DNA from: Sphingopyxis lindanitolerans
GTDB lineage: Bacteria; Pseudomonadota; Alphaproteobacteria; Sphingomonadales; Sphingomonadaceae
DNA length: 64,000 nucleotides
NCBI RefSeq assembly: GCF_002993885.1
Contig: NZ_CM009578.1
Location: forward strand, 1,739,251 to 1,803,250
Direction of reading: 5' to 3'
Shown here piece after piece: positions 21,969-30,947 of this stretch; the stretch's first letter is position 1; every line of letters begins with the position of its first letter. The notes beneath the pieces are model-generated. The model was not told the DNA's origin and did not search any database. It worked only from the letters and a program-made list of their open reading frames with translations. A program made the translations under genes and the position numbers.

Positions 21969-22433
21969 TCAGCGTTTTCTGGAGACCAGGGCGATATCGA
22001 GATTGTGCTTGGCGACCGAGACGATCTCGACCGTTTCTACCCGGTGTACGCCGGATCGCCGCCGTAAATGCATGTGAATAATATCTGCCACGGCCTGACG
22101 ACTTTGCGCCGCCACGAGCAGAACGATATTGAAGCGTCCTGTCATCAAGGCAGCAAAACTCACTTCGTCGAAACTGGCCATCGCCTCGACCACGTCGCGC
22201 GCCGTTTCGGGAGATGTCTGAACCCGCACCAGAACAGCGGTGGTCATTCCCAACGCGGCTGAATCAGCCACCGCCGTGATCTTCGCAGCGCCCGAATCGG
22301 ACAGCTTCTTCAGGCGTTTACGGACCGCAGTGTCCGAGATACCCAACAGGCGCGCCGCTTCGCGGTTACTGATGCGCGCATCTTCGGCGAGGAGGCCAAT
22401 GATACGCTGGTCCAGATCATCGAGGCGCATCAT
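21969..22433 (-). CDS. AsnC/Lrp family transcriptional regulator
   Basis: A 154-residue regulator: N-terminal winged helix-turn-helix (ARISNREAARLLGISDTAVRKRL) and a C-terminal RAM/AsnC ligand-binding domain. The start at the double ATG 22433/22430 overlaps the stop of the preceding AsnC gene, so the pair is translationally coupled. The predicted protein is typical in length. Lrp-type proteins form dimers to hexadecamers and respond to amino acids or related small molecules. Two tandem, different Lrp genes suggest a hetero-oligomer or two effectors. Confidence 0.85.
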   Translation of the reverse strand: MMRLDDLDQRIIGLLAEDARISNREAARLLGISDTAVRKRLKKLSDSGAAKITAVADSAALGMTTAVLVRVQTSPETARDVVEAMASFDEVSFAALMTGRFNIVLLVAAQSRQAVADIIHMHLRRRSGVHRVETVEIVSVAKHNLDIALVSRKR

Positions 22434-22897
22434 TCGGATCCCAGCTTGCCAAAGCGGGGATCCAGTTTCACGATCTCCAGCGCCGTATTGACCTCGTAGG
22501 AGGCGATGCCTTCGATCTTCGCAATCTGCTCGTCGACGATCCGCTGGAGCGCAGCGCCATCGGGCGCATTTATATTGGCGAAGATGTCCGGGCTGCTCAT
22601 CGCCACCGAAACACTGGTGCATGCATCGAGCTTGGCGAGGTCTTCAGCGACATTTTCGGGCGTGCGGCCTTCAACATTGAGATCGACCAAAGCGAACACC
22701 GAATAACCCAGAGCGTGCATATCGCGCTGCATCATGACGCGCAGGATATTGGCATCTTCGAGCGCCCGGATCCGGTTCGCCACAGTAGGTTCGGAAACGC
22801 CGAGTGTTTCCCCGATGTCCTTGTTCGTTCTGCTCGGATTTTCCTGAAGCGCGGCAATGATCGCCCGATTGAGATCGTCGAGGATGTCGCTGCTCAT
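22430..22897 (-). CDS. AsnC/Lrp family transcriptional regulator
   Basis: A 155-residue Lrp-type protein with an N-terminal HTH (TNKDIGETLGVSEPTVANRI) and a C-terminal RAM domain ending in LEIVKLDPRFGKLGSE. It starts at 22897 and its TGA overlaps the ATG of the second AsnC gene. The two share architecture but little sequence. They lie between the amidohydrolase (convergent) and the kinase K2/TonB receptor 1 operon (same strand, 135 bases further upstream), so either could regulate transport or degradation genes here; no target site was identified. Confidence 0.85.
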   Translation of the reverse strand: MSSDILDDLNRAIIAALQENPSRTNKDIGETLGVSEPTVANRIRALEDANILRVMMQRDMHALGYSVFALVDLNVEGRTPENVAEDLAKLDACTSVSVAMSSPDIFANINAPDGAALQRIVDEQIAKIEGIASYEVNTALEIVKLDPRFGKLGSE

Positions 22898-23032
22898 GGA
22901 TATCGCCCGTTTCCAGTTAGCCCGCTCCGGCGGATGCCGGCCACGTCTCCGTATCGGTTGTCAGCGCAGCACGCCAGCCCGGAAGTTTGCTCGCAATTCC
23001 CGGAGCCGAGCACGGACTTGGGCGGCTCCGGC

Positions 23033-24112
23033 TTAACGGCCCTCCCCAACCGCCCAAATCGCTTCCATACCAGCGAGGAATTCATCGCGCAGACCATCGG
23101 GAAAATTGCGCGACATCGACAGTTGGACGACCAGAAGCGGCAGCGTCACCGCCCTGCGGAAAAACTCGAAATGCTCGACCCTGCGACCCGTCACGCTTTC
23201 ATAATGGGCCACCCAGCTCGCGTCATCGGGAATCCTGGCGGCGACTTCGGGCGCCGACACGGCTCGATAATAGGAATTTGCCATACATTGCATGGCAATG
23301 TCGTAAGCCGGAGCAACGATACCCGCGAGTTCCCAGTCGATGATCGCGCGTACCTCGTCGCCTTCGAGCATGTAATTGCCGAGACTTGGATCGCCATGGA
23401 TCAGCGCCAGGTCATCATGATGAATATCGGGCTGGTTCGCAAACAGCCAGGACCGCAACCGCTCGAGCCGCTCGCGATGCGGCGGCTGCACCCACTCGAC
23501 GGTTTCCCAATACCAGTTGATATAGCGTTCGAAATGGGTCCGGCCCGCAGCCTGCCGAACGCAGGACGCGACCGCGCTGCCCTGCCAGGCGGCGCCATGC
23601 ACGCTGCCCAGGGCCCGGAAAATCGATGCGATCCGCCGCTCGCGCACATCGGGCGCCGCGTCGCCGATCAGCCCGGCGCTGAAGGGCGACGCGTGCGCGA
23701 CATCGCCTTCGACCTTCTCCATGATGAAGCCCGGCAGCCCGAGCACGGCGCCGTCGGGATCGATCCAGCGCGCGCGCGGAACCGCAAGCCCGGCATCGGC
23801 CAGACGCGCCTGCAGTTCATATTGCTGCCTGATGCCATAGTCGAAGAATATGCGGCCCTCGTTGCGGAGCGGCGCATAGCGCAACACGAGCGGCTCGACC
23901 TTGCCCTCCAATATTGCATCAAACACGACAACGCCGCTCGACGCGCCCGCATTGGCGCCGCCACCGCGAACATTGGCGATTTCCACCGGCCCCGCGATGT
24001 CCGGCTGCTGTGCCAGGAAGCGGGCAATGTCCGCCGGGTCTATATCGGTAAAGTCCGGCTTGGTCGCCCGCATCACGCTCGCGATAACGTCCGGTTTCGG
24101 TGTCTCCGCCAT
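23033..24112 (-). CDS. APH-family phosphotransferase K2
   Basis: A 359-residue APH-fold kinase. It has HGDPSLGN at 239-246 (catalytic Asp241, metal Asn246) and DWE at 259-261, plus the group-specific WIDPDG and FIMEKVEG segments and INWYWETVEW shared with K3. The ATG at 24112 is eight bases after the stop of TonB receptor 1, with GAGG overlapping that stop. The longer frame would run into the receptor gene. Receptor-kinase pairing is repeated at 35840-39245. A role in phosphorylating the imported or activated substrate is inferred. Confidence 0.84.
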   Translation of the reverse strand: MAETPKPDVIASVMRATKPDFTDIDPADIARFLAQQPDIAGPVEIANVRGGGANAGASSGVVVFDAILEGKVEPLVLRYAPLRNEGRIFFDYGIRQQYELQARLADAGLAVPRARWIDPDGAVLGLPGFIMEKVEGDVAHASPFSAGLIGDAAPDVRERRIASIFRALGSVHGAAWQGSAVASCVRQAAGRTHFERYINWYWETVEWVQPPHRERLERLRSWLFANQPDIHHDDLALIHGDPSLGNYMLEGDEVRAIIDWELAGIVAPAYDIAMQCMANSYYRAVSAPEVAARIPDDASWVAHYESVTGRRVEHFEFFRRAVTLPLLVVQLSMSRNFPDGLRDEFLAGMEAIWAVGEGR

Positions 24113-24120
24113 CGCGCGCC

Positions 24121-26574
24121 TCAGTTCGCGCCGAGCTTCATCGACAGGCGGATGCCATAGGTCCGTGGCGGCGAGAATTGTCCGGAAACATAGGCCCCCG
24201 TTGCCGCTGCGACGCGGCTGTAGGCATAAAGCTTGTTCGTGATATTCTCGGCGAACAATTGCGCCTGGAACCGATCGCCCGGCGACGACCAGCTCAGGCG
24301 GGCATTCAAGATCCAATAAGGCGCTTCGCGGGTTTGCGATTGGAAGGGCGCCTCCCCATTGAACACATCATGGAAGATTTGGCTGGTGTAGGCCGCTTCG
24401 CCCCGGAGGGTGAAGGCGCCGGCGTTCGCGGTCTCTATCCGCTGCTGCGCTCCGAAGTTGAGCTTCCATTCGGGGGCCCGGATAAGGCGGTTCCCTTTGA
24501 TGTCGAGCGTCGCAAGGCCGAGCGGGTCCTGGAGAAGCTGGCTGCCATATTCGCTGTGGATCCACGAACCGGACCCATCGAGCGAGAATCCGGCAAGGCC
24601 GCGCGGCGCGAGCATATACTCGGCCTCGATGCCGTAAAGCGTCGCATCGGCGGCATTCCTGATCGTCGAGGAATTGTTGAGATAGGTCGTGAACTGGATG
24701 TCGCTGAAATCATAATAGAAGCCCGCCAAATTGACGCGCAGCTGATTGTCGGCGAGCGTCGACTTGAGCCCGGCTTCGTAGGACCAGAGGATTTCGGGGT
24801 TGAAACTCCCCGTGCATTCCGCCGGATTGAACCCCCCGGCCTTGTAGCCCCGCGACACCTTTCCGTAGAGCATCGCGCGATCCGAGAGGTCGAAATCCAC
24901 CCCGGCCGTTCCGGTCCACGCGGTCCAGCTCTTCTTCGACTGGGTTTCGCACAAGGCCGCAGTCGGTACGAAGTTGGAGTGGAGCCGCCGGAAGACGTCC
25001 TTTTCATCGCGCGTGTAGCGAAGGCCCGCGGTCACCCGCAACCGATCCGCGATCCGGTAGGTGACTTGACCGAAGCCCGCCAGCGAGGAGCTTTTCTGCT
25101 CGGCACCGAAGCCCAGAAAGGCGACGGGCGTCGGTTGCCCGCCATAAAGGGTATTGCCGAGCAGCGGATCGGACCCGAGGAGGAGGAGATTGGGGATGAG
25201 AGGCTGCGACAGGTCGAAGACCGGTGGCGGTGCCGCGGTGCCCAGGCTGGCGGAGGCAATGATGAGATCGCCGAGCGAGGGCAGATAGATGTCCGCTTTC
25301 AGACTTGCGCGATCGTGCAGGTAAAAGACTCCTGCGAGCCAGTCCAGCCGGTCGTCGAACGCCTTCCCCGAGATATTCACTTCCTGCGTGAACTGCTTCG
25401 AGGTTTGCTGGATCGGATCCTCGTAGAGAATGGCCGCACTGCTGCCGTCATTGTCGGTCTGGATGAACAATTTGCTGAACCGATAAGCCGTGATCGACTT
25501 CAGCGATACATTCCCGATGTCCCAGTCGAGTGTCGCACTGGCCCCGCGAAGATTGACTTCGGTCCGCGACGGAAAGTCATTGGCAATGCGGGTCGATTTG
25601 GTGGGATCGCCTCCACGCAGCCCGGGCTCCGAGAGGCCAAACAGGTCGGAGATGCTTCGATTCCCCAGCAGCGCGAGGTCCGAGGGCGACAGGAGGCCGG
25701 GAATTCCGGCGAGCGCGGTTCCCGGAAGGGAGAAAATTCCGGTCGGCGTTTCGGGTGAGATGCTCGACGGCGTCGGGAGCGCATCGATGAACTGCTGTAC
25801 CGCGGACGTAACCTGCCGTGACATGTCGCCGCGCAAGGTCAGCTTGATGTCGCTCGACGGCTCGATAAGCAGCGCAGCCTGGCCGCTCAGATGGTCGTTG
25901 GCATCGTACCGCTTGCCGTCGAAGACATTGAAGCGGTAGCCGTCTCTCCGGTCATATTTCACCGAGACCCGTGCTGCCACCTTGTCCGGCACGATCGCAC
26001 CGGTTGCCCCGGCTTCCACCGCGACGCGATCGTAATTTCCATAAGTGAAGGCAAGATTGGCAGCCGTGTCGTAGGACGGCGGCTTGGTGATGTAATTGAT
26101 CGTCCCGCCGGTCGAATTGCGACCGTACAGGGTACCTTGCGGGCCACGCAGAACTTCGATGCGCTCGAGGTCGAAGCTGGGGACGCTCTGGGCAAAGAGC
26201 TGACCCATGTAGACGCCGTCCTGGAACGTCGCGACCGTCGGCTCGCCGGCCGTAACCGTCAGGTCGGAGCCGATGCCGCGCATCGAAAGTTGCGAGTAGC
26301 CGGTAAGCTGGGCGAACACCAGCGACGGAACATTGTACTGCAACTGCTGAACGCCGTTGATCTGCTGCTGCTCCAGCGTCTCGGATGTGAAGGCGCTGAC
26401 CGCAACGGGCGTGCGCTGGAGCGACTCGCTTCGCTTCTGGGCCGTGACGATGATTTCGCCCAGCTGCGACGATTCGTCGGCCGCAGGCGCTTCGGGCGCC
26501 GTTTGGGCCCGCGCTGCCCCAGCCCATGCCAACACGCCGATCGACGCACAAAGTGCCAGTGCCTTGCTCCGCAT
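24121..26574 (-). CDS. TonB-dependent outer-membrane receptor 1
   Basis: An 817-residue TonB-dependent receptor. MRSKALALCASIGVLAWAGA is a typical Sec signal peptide with AARAQ as the cleavage region. It is followed by the short TonB-box-like and plug start EIIVTAQKRSESLQRTP, then a long beta-barrel ending RTYGIRLSMKLGAN. The ATG at 26574 has GGAGGG eight bases upstream; longer frames are not plausible. Such receptors of sphingomonads import hydrophobic or large substrates. It is co-oriented with kinase K2 immediately downstream, suggesting uptake linked to the pathway. Confidence 0.88.
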   Translation of the reverse strand: MRSKALALCASIGVLAWAGAARAQTAPEAPAADESSQLGEIIVTAQKRSESLQRTPVAVSAFTSETLEQQQINGVQQLQYNVPSLVFAQLTGYSQLSMRGIGSDLTVTAGEPTVATFQDGVYMGQLFAQSVPSFDLERIEVLRGPQGTLYGRNSTGGTINYITKPPSYDTAANLAFTYGNYDRVAVEAGATGAIVPDKVAARVSVKYDRRDGYRFNVFDGKRYDANDHLSGQAALLIEPSSDIKLTLRGDMSRQVTSAVQQFIDALPTPSSISPETPTGIFSLPGTALAGIPGLLSPSDLALLGNRSISDLFGLSEPGLRGGDPTKSTRIANDFPSRTEVNLRGASATLDWDIGNVSLKSITAYRFSKLFIQTDNDGSSAAILYEDPIQQTSKQFTQEVNISGKAFDDRLDWLAGVFYLHDRASLKADIYLPSLGDLIIASASLGTAAPPPVFDLSQPLIPNLLLLGSDPLLGNTLYGGQPTPVAFLGFGAEQKSSSLAGFGQVTYRIADRLRVTAGLRYTRDEKDVFRRLHSNFVPTAALCETQSKKSWTAWTGTAGVDFDLSDRAMLYGKVSRGYKAGGFNPAECTGSFNPEILWSYEAGLKSTLADNQLRVNLAGFYYDFSDIQFTTYLNNSSTIRNAADATLYGIEAEYMLAPRGLAGFSLDGSGSWIHSEYGSQLLQDPLGLATLDIKGNRLIRAPEWKLNFGAQQRIETANAGAFTLRGEAAYTSQIFHDVFNGEAPFQSQTREAPYWILNARLSWSSPGDRFQAQLFAENITNKLYAYSRVAAATGAYVSGQFSPPRTYGIRLSMKLGAN

Positions 26575-27014
26575 TCCAATTCCCTCCAGGAAGCCGTCTC
26601 GCGGCTCGCCGTCGGCAGCGCTGCTGCCGCGTCGATGGAGCCTGAGACGCGATGATGAGGGGATGAGGCCATCCGCGATAGCGCGCGCCGATCGATGCAT
26701 CTGCCCATCCGGTCTCTTGCCGTAGCGCATTGTCAGCCTCCTCCCATTGACCGCCGGAGATTGCCTCCGTGCATTCGCGACCCCGAAGGTTCGCGAGCTT
26801 CATAGTGGTGGCATCATTAGGATTAATGTCAACGCAAAATATATATACGATCGTCCATATAGTTATAATTCGACCTTAGAGCGCCATCAGGGGTTGGGGC
26901 AAGCTTCTCCCGCGGCGCGTTCCTGCGCCTTGCTGTTCCGGGCATGGCAAAAGGAGACGTACGGCACGGCCGACGCCTTCGATATCGATCGGGCCAGTGC
27001 TGACCGGCAGTCGG
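26575..27014. other. 440-base region upstream of TonB receptor 1, no gene seen
   Basis: Between the receptor start and the TetR gene stop I find no supportable gene. An AT-rich stretch at about 26807-26880 probably contains the receptor promoter. It has no convincing copy of the TAATTR-N6-YAATTA operator, in contrast with receptor 2. Confidence 0.5.
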
Positions 27015-27671
27015 CTAAGTTGCGGGACGCAGGCTCTTCACCACGGCGTTGGCGAGATAATTCGAATATCCTTGCTTCATGGGCTCGTCGATCGCGCCGA
27101 TGCCGAAGATATGCTGCATTTGATAACGGCCATGGAAGAATTGATCGCAGGCACCGACGATGTGAAAATAAAGATGAAGCGGATCGACCTTTGCGAAAAC
27201 TCCCGAGGCCTGCCCTTCGGCGAGGATGTTCCGGAGAATCGTTGCCGCCCGCTTGCTGAACTCCTCCGCGATCAGCGGACCGTAGGTTTCGGGCTCTTCG
27301 GTGACGAGTTGGTGGGTCAGCGGGTTGATGAACGGGTAAGTGAAATAGCTGTCGATCATCCCGCGAACGAAGCCCGACAGCTTCTCTTCAGGCGACAATT
27401 GTCGCTGCGAGAAGGCATCGAGCTTTGATATGTCGCCGCCCAGAACCGAGCGAAGCAACTCCATCATCAGCCCCGCCTTGTTGCCGAAATAGTAGCTGAT
27501 CAGAGCAGAATTGAGATCGGCCCGCCGTGCAATATCGGCGAGCGAAACATCAATTGATCCTCGCTCAACCATGAGATTGGCCGTTGCCTCAACCAGCCGA
27601 TCGCGCGGCGGGGTTTCCGGCTCGGCTGTCTTGGCCCGTCGGCCTCTTGGTTTCATCGCAGGCGCCCTCAT
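27015..27671 (-). CDS. TetR family transcriptional regulator
   Basis: A 218-residue regulator. The N-terminal DNA-binding domain is recognisable (VSLADIARRADLNSALISYY then FGNKAGLMMELL at roughly residues 42-75); the rest is a helical ligand-binding/dimer domain. ATG codons at 27671 and 27656 are both possible starts. It is the only TetR gene in the window and is a candidate for reading the nine palindromic AT-rich sites, although its own upstream region lacks one. TetR proteins of CoA catabolic islands often bind acyl-CoAs (family knowledge). The orientation away from ISL3 copy 1 keeps it intact. Confidence 0.85.
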   Translation of the reverse strand: MRAPAMKPRGRRAKTAEPETPPRDRLVEATANLMVERGSIDVSLADIARRADLNSALISYYFGNKAGLMMELLRSVLGGDISKLDAFSQRQLSPEEKLSGFVRGMIDSYFTYPFINPLTHQLVTEEPETYGPLIAEEFSKRAATILRNILAEGQASGVFAKVDPLHLYFHIVGACDQFFHGRYQMQHIFGIGAIDEPMKQGYSNYLANAVVKSLRPAT

Positions 27672-27959
27672 CGATCTCCCCAGCGCTTCCTGAATTCGGT
27701 CCTGTCGTGCCGACAGGACTCAAGCATACCAGCCGCACCGGCTTTAACAATGGCATAGCGACCGCCTGGGCCGCGCGGCGATGCCAGTATTGCACTTGGA
27801 GACCGCGGCGCAGTCTCGCAGGTAGACCAGGCTCGAAAATGGCTTGAGGCGATAAAAACATCTCATGCTCTGTATCAGCGGTTCCCCGAGCCGCTCCGTC
27901 CTCGCTTTGCGCCACATCGCAAGATTGCCCACCTGGAGTGTGGATCGGCGTGCAAAAAG
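27672..27959. other. Intergenic stretch ending in an IS21-like end fragment
   Basis: No gene is supported. The last 23 bases or so (27937-27959, GTGTGGATCGGCGTGCAAAA onward) resemble the terminal repeats of IS21-family elements. The same sequence reappears inverted directly to the right of ISL3 copy 1. Confidence 0.4.
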
Positions 27960-29618
27960 GGCTCTGACTCACTTTTGGTGCAAGTGCGTTGATAGTGGCG
28001 AGTTTCCCCGAAGGAGGACATCGCCATGCATGGGAGAGGTTTTCGCGAAGCCATTGCGCCAATAGGATTGGTGATCGACAAGGTCGAGTATGCCGCCAAT
28101 CAGATACTGATCACCGGGCGATCCCGATTTCGAGTTTCGATCTGCCCGAACTGCTGCCGCCCATCTGCGCGTGTCCACAGTCGATATCACCGTACACTCG
28201 CCGATCTACCATCTCATGGCCGGCCGGTTCGGATTACTCTTGTCGCCCGGCGTTTTCGTTGCGCCACATCTCGGTGCGCCACGCGTATCTTCGTTGAACG
28301 CTTTCCTCCGGATGTGGCTGCAACATTTGCCCGGCGTACGGCCCGCCTGGATTCTATCGTACATCACCTTGGGCTGGCGCTGGGTGGGCGTCCGGCGGCC
28401 AGCTTGGCGCGCCGCCTTCTGATGCCGGTCAGCAAGGACACATTGCTTCGAACTGTGCGTCGGCGCTTCAAGGGCGCTCAGGTGAAGCCGACGATCATCG
28501 GCATCGACGACTGGGCGTGGAAGCGCGGACAGCGATATGGCACGATCGTCTGTGATCTGGAGCGCCGACAGATTATCGACCTCCTCCCCGATCGTGGCGT
28601 CGCCACCGTGGAAGCGTGGCTCAAGGCCCGGCCGGAGATCTGCATTATCTCGCGTGATCGCGGTGGCGGGTACCGCCATGCGGCCGCGCGGGCCTTGCCT
28701 GGCGCCCTGCAGATTGCCGATCGCTGGCATTTGATGGAGAATGCCAGCCAGGCGTTCCTCGACGCTGTCCGTAAATCTATGCGCGCCATTCGCCAGGCAC
28801 TTCAATCCGCCGAACCCGATCCAGAACTCCTCACCTGCGCTGAGCGGCTTCAATACGAAGGCTTCAAGCGGCGTCAGGATGCCGATGATACGATCCGCTC
28901 GCTGCTTGGGAAAGGGGCGTCCATCAAGGCGGTTGTTCGCGCGACCGGCTATGCCCGCAAGACCGTACGCCAGGTCGCTCGTGGCGGACGATCCGATATG
29001 TTCCGCACCCGGCTTAGCTCTCTCGACCCGTGGCTCGGGACGCTCGATGCCGAATGGCGTTCCGGTTGCCGGAATGGTGCCGAACTCTGGCGGCGGCTCA
29101 AAATCATCGGCTTTAACGGAAGCCTGCGTGTCGTTGCAGAATGGGCGACGCGGCGGAGGCGCAACGAGGCAGCTCCGAACAACGTGTCGCGCGTCATTCC
29201 ATCAGCCCGTGTGATTGCCCGGCTTATGACGATGGCCCGCGATCAACTCTCGAAATCAGAAGCCACGCTTATCGCGACGATTGAAGCCGCCGTGCCGGCG
29301 CTCGTCGTCGTTCGAAATCTTGCCGACCGATTCCACCGGATCATCAGGCAACAGAAAGACTTCGAGCTCGCCACATGGATCGACGAAGCCCGGAAAACTC
29401 CGCTTCGTTCGTTTGCGAATGGCTTGAGCGACGACTGGAATGCCGTGAAGGCCGCTATCGTGGAGCCCTGGTCCAACGGGCAAACGGAAGGACAGATCAC
29501 GAAGTTGAAGCTCGTCAAACGCCAGATGTATGGACGCGCCAAGCTCGATTTGCTGCGGGCGAGGCTGATGCCACCTCGCGATCATCCCTCTGTATTGCAC
29601 CAAAAGTGAGTCAGAGCC
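27960..29618 (+). mobile_element. ISL3-family insertion sequence, copy 1
   Basis: A complete 1659-base element bounded by 24-base terminal inverted repeats starting GGCTCTGACTCACTTTTGGT at 27960 and mirrored at 29595-29618. It carries one transposase gene. The second copy at 39961-41619 has the same length and the opposite orientation. No 8-base target duplication is visible: the flanks are GCAAAAAG and CCGTTTGC. Both flanks look like inverted IS21-type ends. Confidence 0.9.
28026..29609 (+). CDS. ISL3-family transposase (copy 1)
   Basis: A 527-residue transposase. The N-terminus has the cysteine pairs of the ISL3 zinc-binding region (ICPNCC and RFRCATSRC). A DDE-type core follows: IIGIDDWAWKRGQRYG for the first Asp, QIADRWHLMEN for the second, and a late Glu in WSNGQTEGQITKLKLVKRQM. 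The ATG at 28026 follows AGGAGG. The predicted protein is identical to that of copy 2, so both copies are probably recent and active or recombined. It is the only gene in the element. Confidence 0.92.
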   Translation: MHGRGFREAIAPIGLVIDKVEYAANQILITGRSRFRVSICPNCCRPSARVHSRYHRTLADLPSHGRPVRITLVARRFRCATSRCATRIFVERFPPDVAATFARRTARLDSIVHHLGLALGGRPAASLARRLLMPVSKDTLLRTVRRRFKGAQVKPTIIGIDDWAWKRGQRYGTIVCDLERRQIIDLLPDRGVATVEAWLKARPEICIISRDRGGGYRHAAARALPGALQIADRWHLMENASQAFLDAVRKSMRAIRQALQSAEPDPELLTCAERLQYEGFKRRQDADDTIRSLLGKGASIKAVVRATGYARKTVRQVARGGRSDMFRTRLSSLDPWLGTLDAEWRSGCRNGAELWRRLKIIGFNGSLRVVAEWATRRRRNEAAPNNVSRVIPSARVIARLMTMARDQLSKSEATLIATIEAAVPALVVVRNLADRFHRIIRQQKDFELATWIDEARKTPLRSFANGLSDDWNAVKAAIVEPWSNGQTEGQITKLKLVKRQMYGRAKLDLLRARLMPPRDHPSVLHQK

Positions 29619-29645
29619 CCGTTTGCACGCCGATTGACACACCTG
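29619..29645. repeat. IS21-like terminal fragment, inverted partner of 27937-27959
   Basis: GTTTGCACGCCGATTGACAC (29621-29640) is the near reverse complement of the sequence left of ISL3 copy 1. The two flanks therefore look like the opposing ends of an older IS21-family element whose interior has been lost or replaced. Confidence 0.45.
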
Positions 29646-29699
29646 GAGCCCTTGGCGCGCGGAATGACCGCACCGCCGAGATGCAAACTTGTCATCATT

Positions 29700-29717
29700 T
29701 AATTAATCGAGTAATTC
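29700..29717. promoter_or_regulatory. Regulon operator, site G
   Basis: TAATTA-ATCGAG-TAATTC; its reverse complement shares the CTCGAT centre with site C. It lies 100 bases upstream of the hydratase-like gene H1 and 81 bases inside the right end of ISL3 copy 1, so the insertion spared the promoter. Confidence 0.58.
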
Positions 29718-29817
29718 TAGGCTCGGACCGCGGCCGGCTCGATCCTGCGAAGATCGGGTTTTGATCCCGAATCCTGAGGCCTCGAGATGTTGAAGGTCAA
29801 AAATAGTGGAGAGACCG

Positions 29818-30825
29818 ATGAGCCTGTATTCTGCGATTGATTTGCCCCATCACCCTGGAAATCATCCGTTCTGGCAGGAATCCTGGGTATTGGTGTTTCG
29901 TGATCCGGACACTGGCCTCGTCGGCTTCCTGCGCACGGGATCCTATGTGAATCAGAAGACCACGCAGACGCATTGGGGGATGGCATTCCCCGACGGAACC
30001 CGCTTCCGTCGCCACCTGCTCGACCGTCCTCTGGAGGCAGGCGATCGAACCGATGTCATGGCCAGTTCCGGAACGATGCGATTCACGATTCCCGATATGG
30101 AATATTGTCGCTTCGAGGCGTTCGACGACGATGCGGAAGCGGACCTGCGCATCTATGATTGGTATCCTTCGCAGGAATGGGAGGTGGTCGGAGGACCGGG
30201 TCATGGAACATTGACTTCGGGAGGCGACGATCATGGCCACCCGGAAAGCGCCGGCCGGGTGGAAGGCCGCGTCCGGATCGGCGACCGGGTGGTCACGATC
30301 GAGAATGGCATCGGCTACCGCGATCATGGCTACGGACCGCGCCCGCTACCGATGTTTCGCTCGGCGCGCTGGCATGCCGGCACGGTGGGCGAGAAGCTGA
30401 GCTACTCGCTGCTCACGATGCAGGCCGAGGATGGCGCCTTCGCCAAGATGGGCTATGTGATGCTCGATGGAAAGCGCGAGCCTATCCGGGATTTCCATAC
30501 CGTCAATTGCACGCTGGGCGACGGCCTCTCGTCGATCGGCGGCTGGACTGTGGCGCAGCTCGAGAACGGCCAGACCCTTCGTATCGACGTCGAAGCTGTC
30601 GATGGCGTCGTGACTTCCACAGACCTCAACAATGGCGGTCCGAACTCTTCTCCGGCAGGGATCGAAGTTCTGTCTATCCCCAGGTGGCAAGGCCTGGAGG
30701 GCGTGTGCGATTTCAACATGATCGATAATGCCCATCGCGGCAATCAGGCGGTGTCGCACCTCTTTCTCGCCAACACGAACGACGGAATTTCCCAGCGGGG
30801 ATTTGACCCCTCCTGGCTCCGCTAA
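29818..30825 (+). CDS. Lipocalin/hydratase-like protein H1 (DUF7064/DUF7065-like)
   Basis: A 335-residue soluble protein, first of three paralogues here. Conserved points shared with H2 and H3 are FWQES at 18-22, G.GF.R.G at 34-41, VRIGDR at 152-157, and the family hallmark YRDHGYGPR at 167-175. The fold recalls two lipocalin-like halves as in CrtC (hydroxyneurosporene/carotenoid hydratase) and AttH proteins; this link is from remembered motifs and is uncertain. GGAGAG precedes the ATG at 29818. No signal peptide is seen. It is convergent with kinase K3. It may hydrate a double bond or bind a hydrophobic substrate. Confidence 0.72.
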   Translation: MSLYSAIDLPHHPGNHPFWQESWVLVFRDPDTGLVGFLRTGSYVNQKTTQTHWGMAFPDGTRFRRHLLDRPLEAGDRTDVMASSGTMRFTIPDMEYCRFEAFDDDAEADLRIYDWYPSQEWEVVGGPGHGTLTSGGDDHGHPESAGRVEGRVRIGDRVVTIENGIGYRDHGYGPRPLPMFRSARWHAGTVGEKLSYSLLTMQAEDGAFAKMGYVMLDGKREPIRDFHTVNCTLGDGLSSIGGWTVAQLENGQTLRIDVEAVDGVVTSTDLNNGGPNSSPAGIEVLSIPRWQGLEGVCDFNMIDNAHRGNQAVSHLFLANTNDGISQRGFDPSWLR

Positions 30826-30833
30826 AAAAGGCA

Positions 30834-30864
30834 GGCGACCGCATATGTAACTGCTGCGGTCGCC
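30834..30864. terminator. Hairpin between convergent H1 and K3
   Basis: GGCGACCGCA (30834-30843) pairs perfectly with TGCGGTCGCC (30855-30864) over an 11-base loop, directly after an A-run at the H1 stop. Reading leftward, that run is a T-run, so it would work best for the K3 transcript. Confidence 0.6.
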
Positions 30865-30947
30865 GCAGCCGCAAGGACTCGCGATCTCGCGAGCGTCGCA
30901 GTGCGGAGAGGACGCTCGGGGTCGAGCGAACAAGTGGACCCTAAATT

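Noticed and set aside
24100..25758. 552-codon plus-strand frame opposite TonB receptor 1
   Set aside because: Antisense shadow of a convincing receptor gene; no domain or start signal.
26807..26880. AT-rich sequence before TonB receptor 1 as a further operator copy
   Set aside because: No arrangement matches both arms of TAATTR-N6-YAATTA.
27952..29626. Eight-base target duplication at ISL3 copy 1
   Set aside because: The flanking octamers GCAAAAAG and CCGTTTGC are not direct repeats; they are near-inverted and explained by IS21-like ends.
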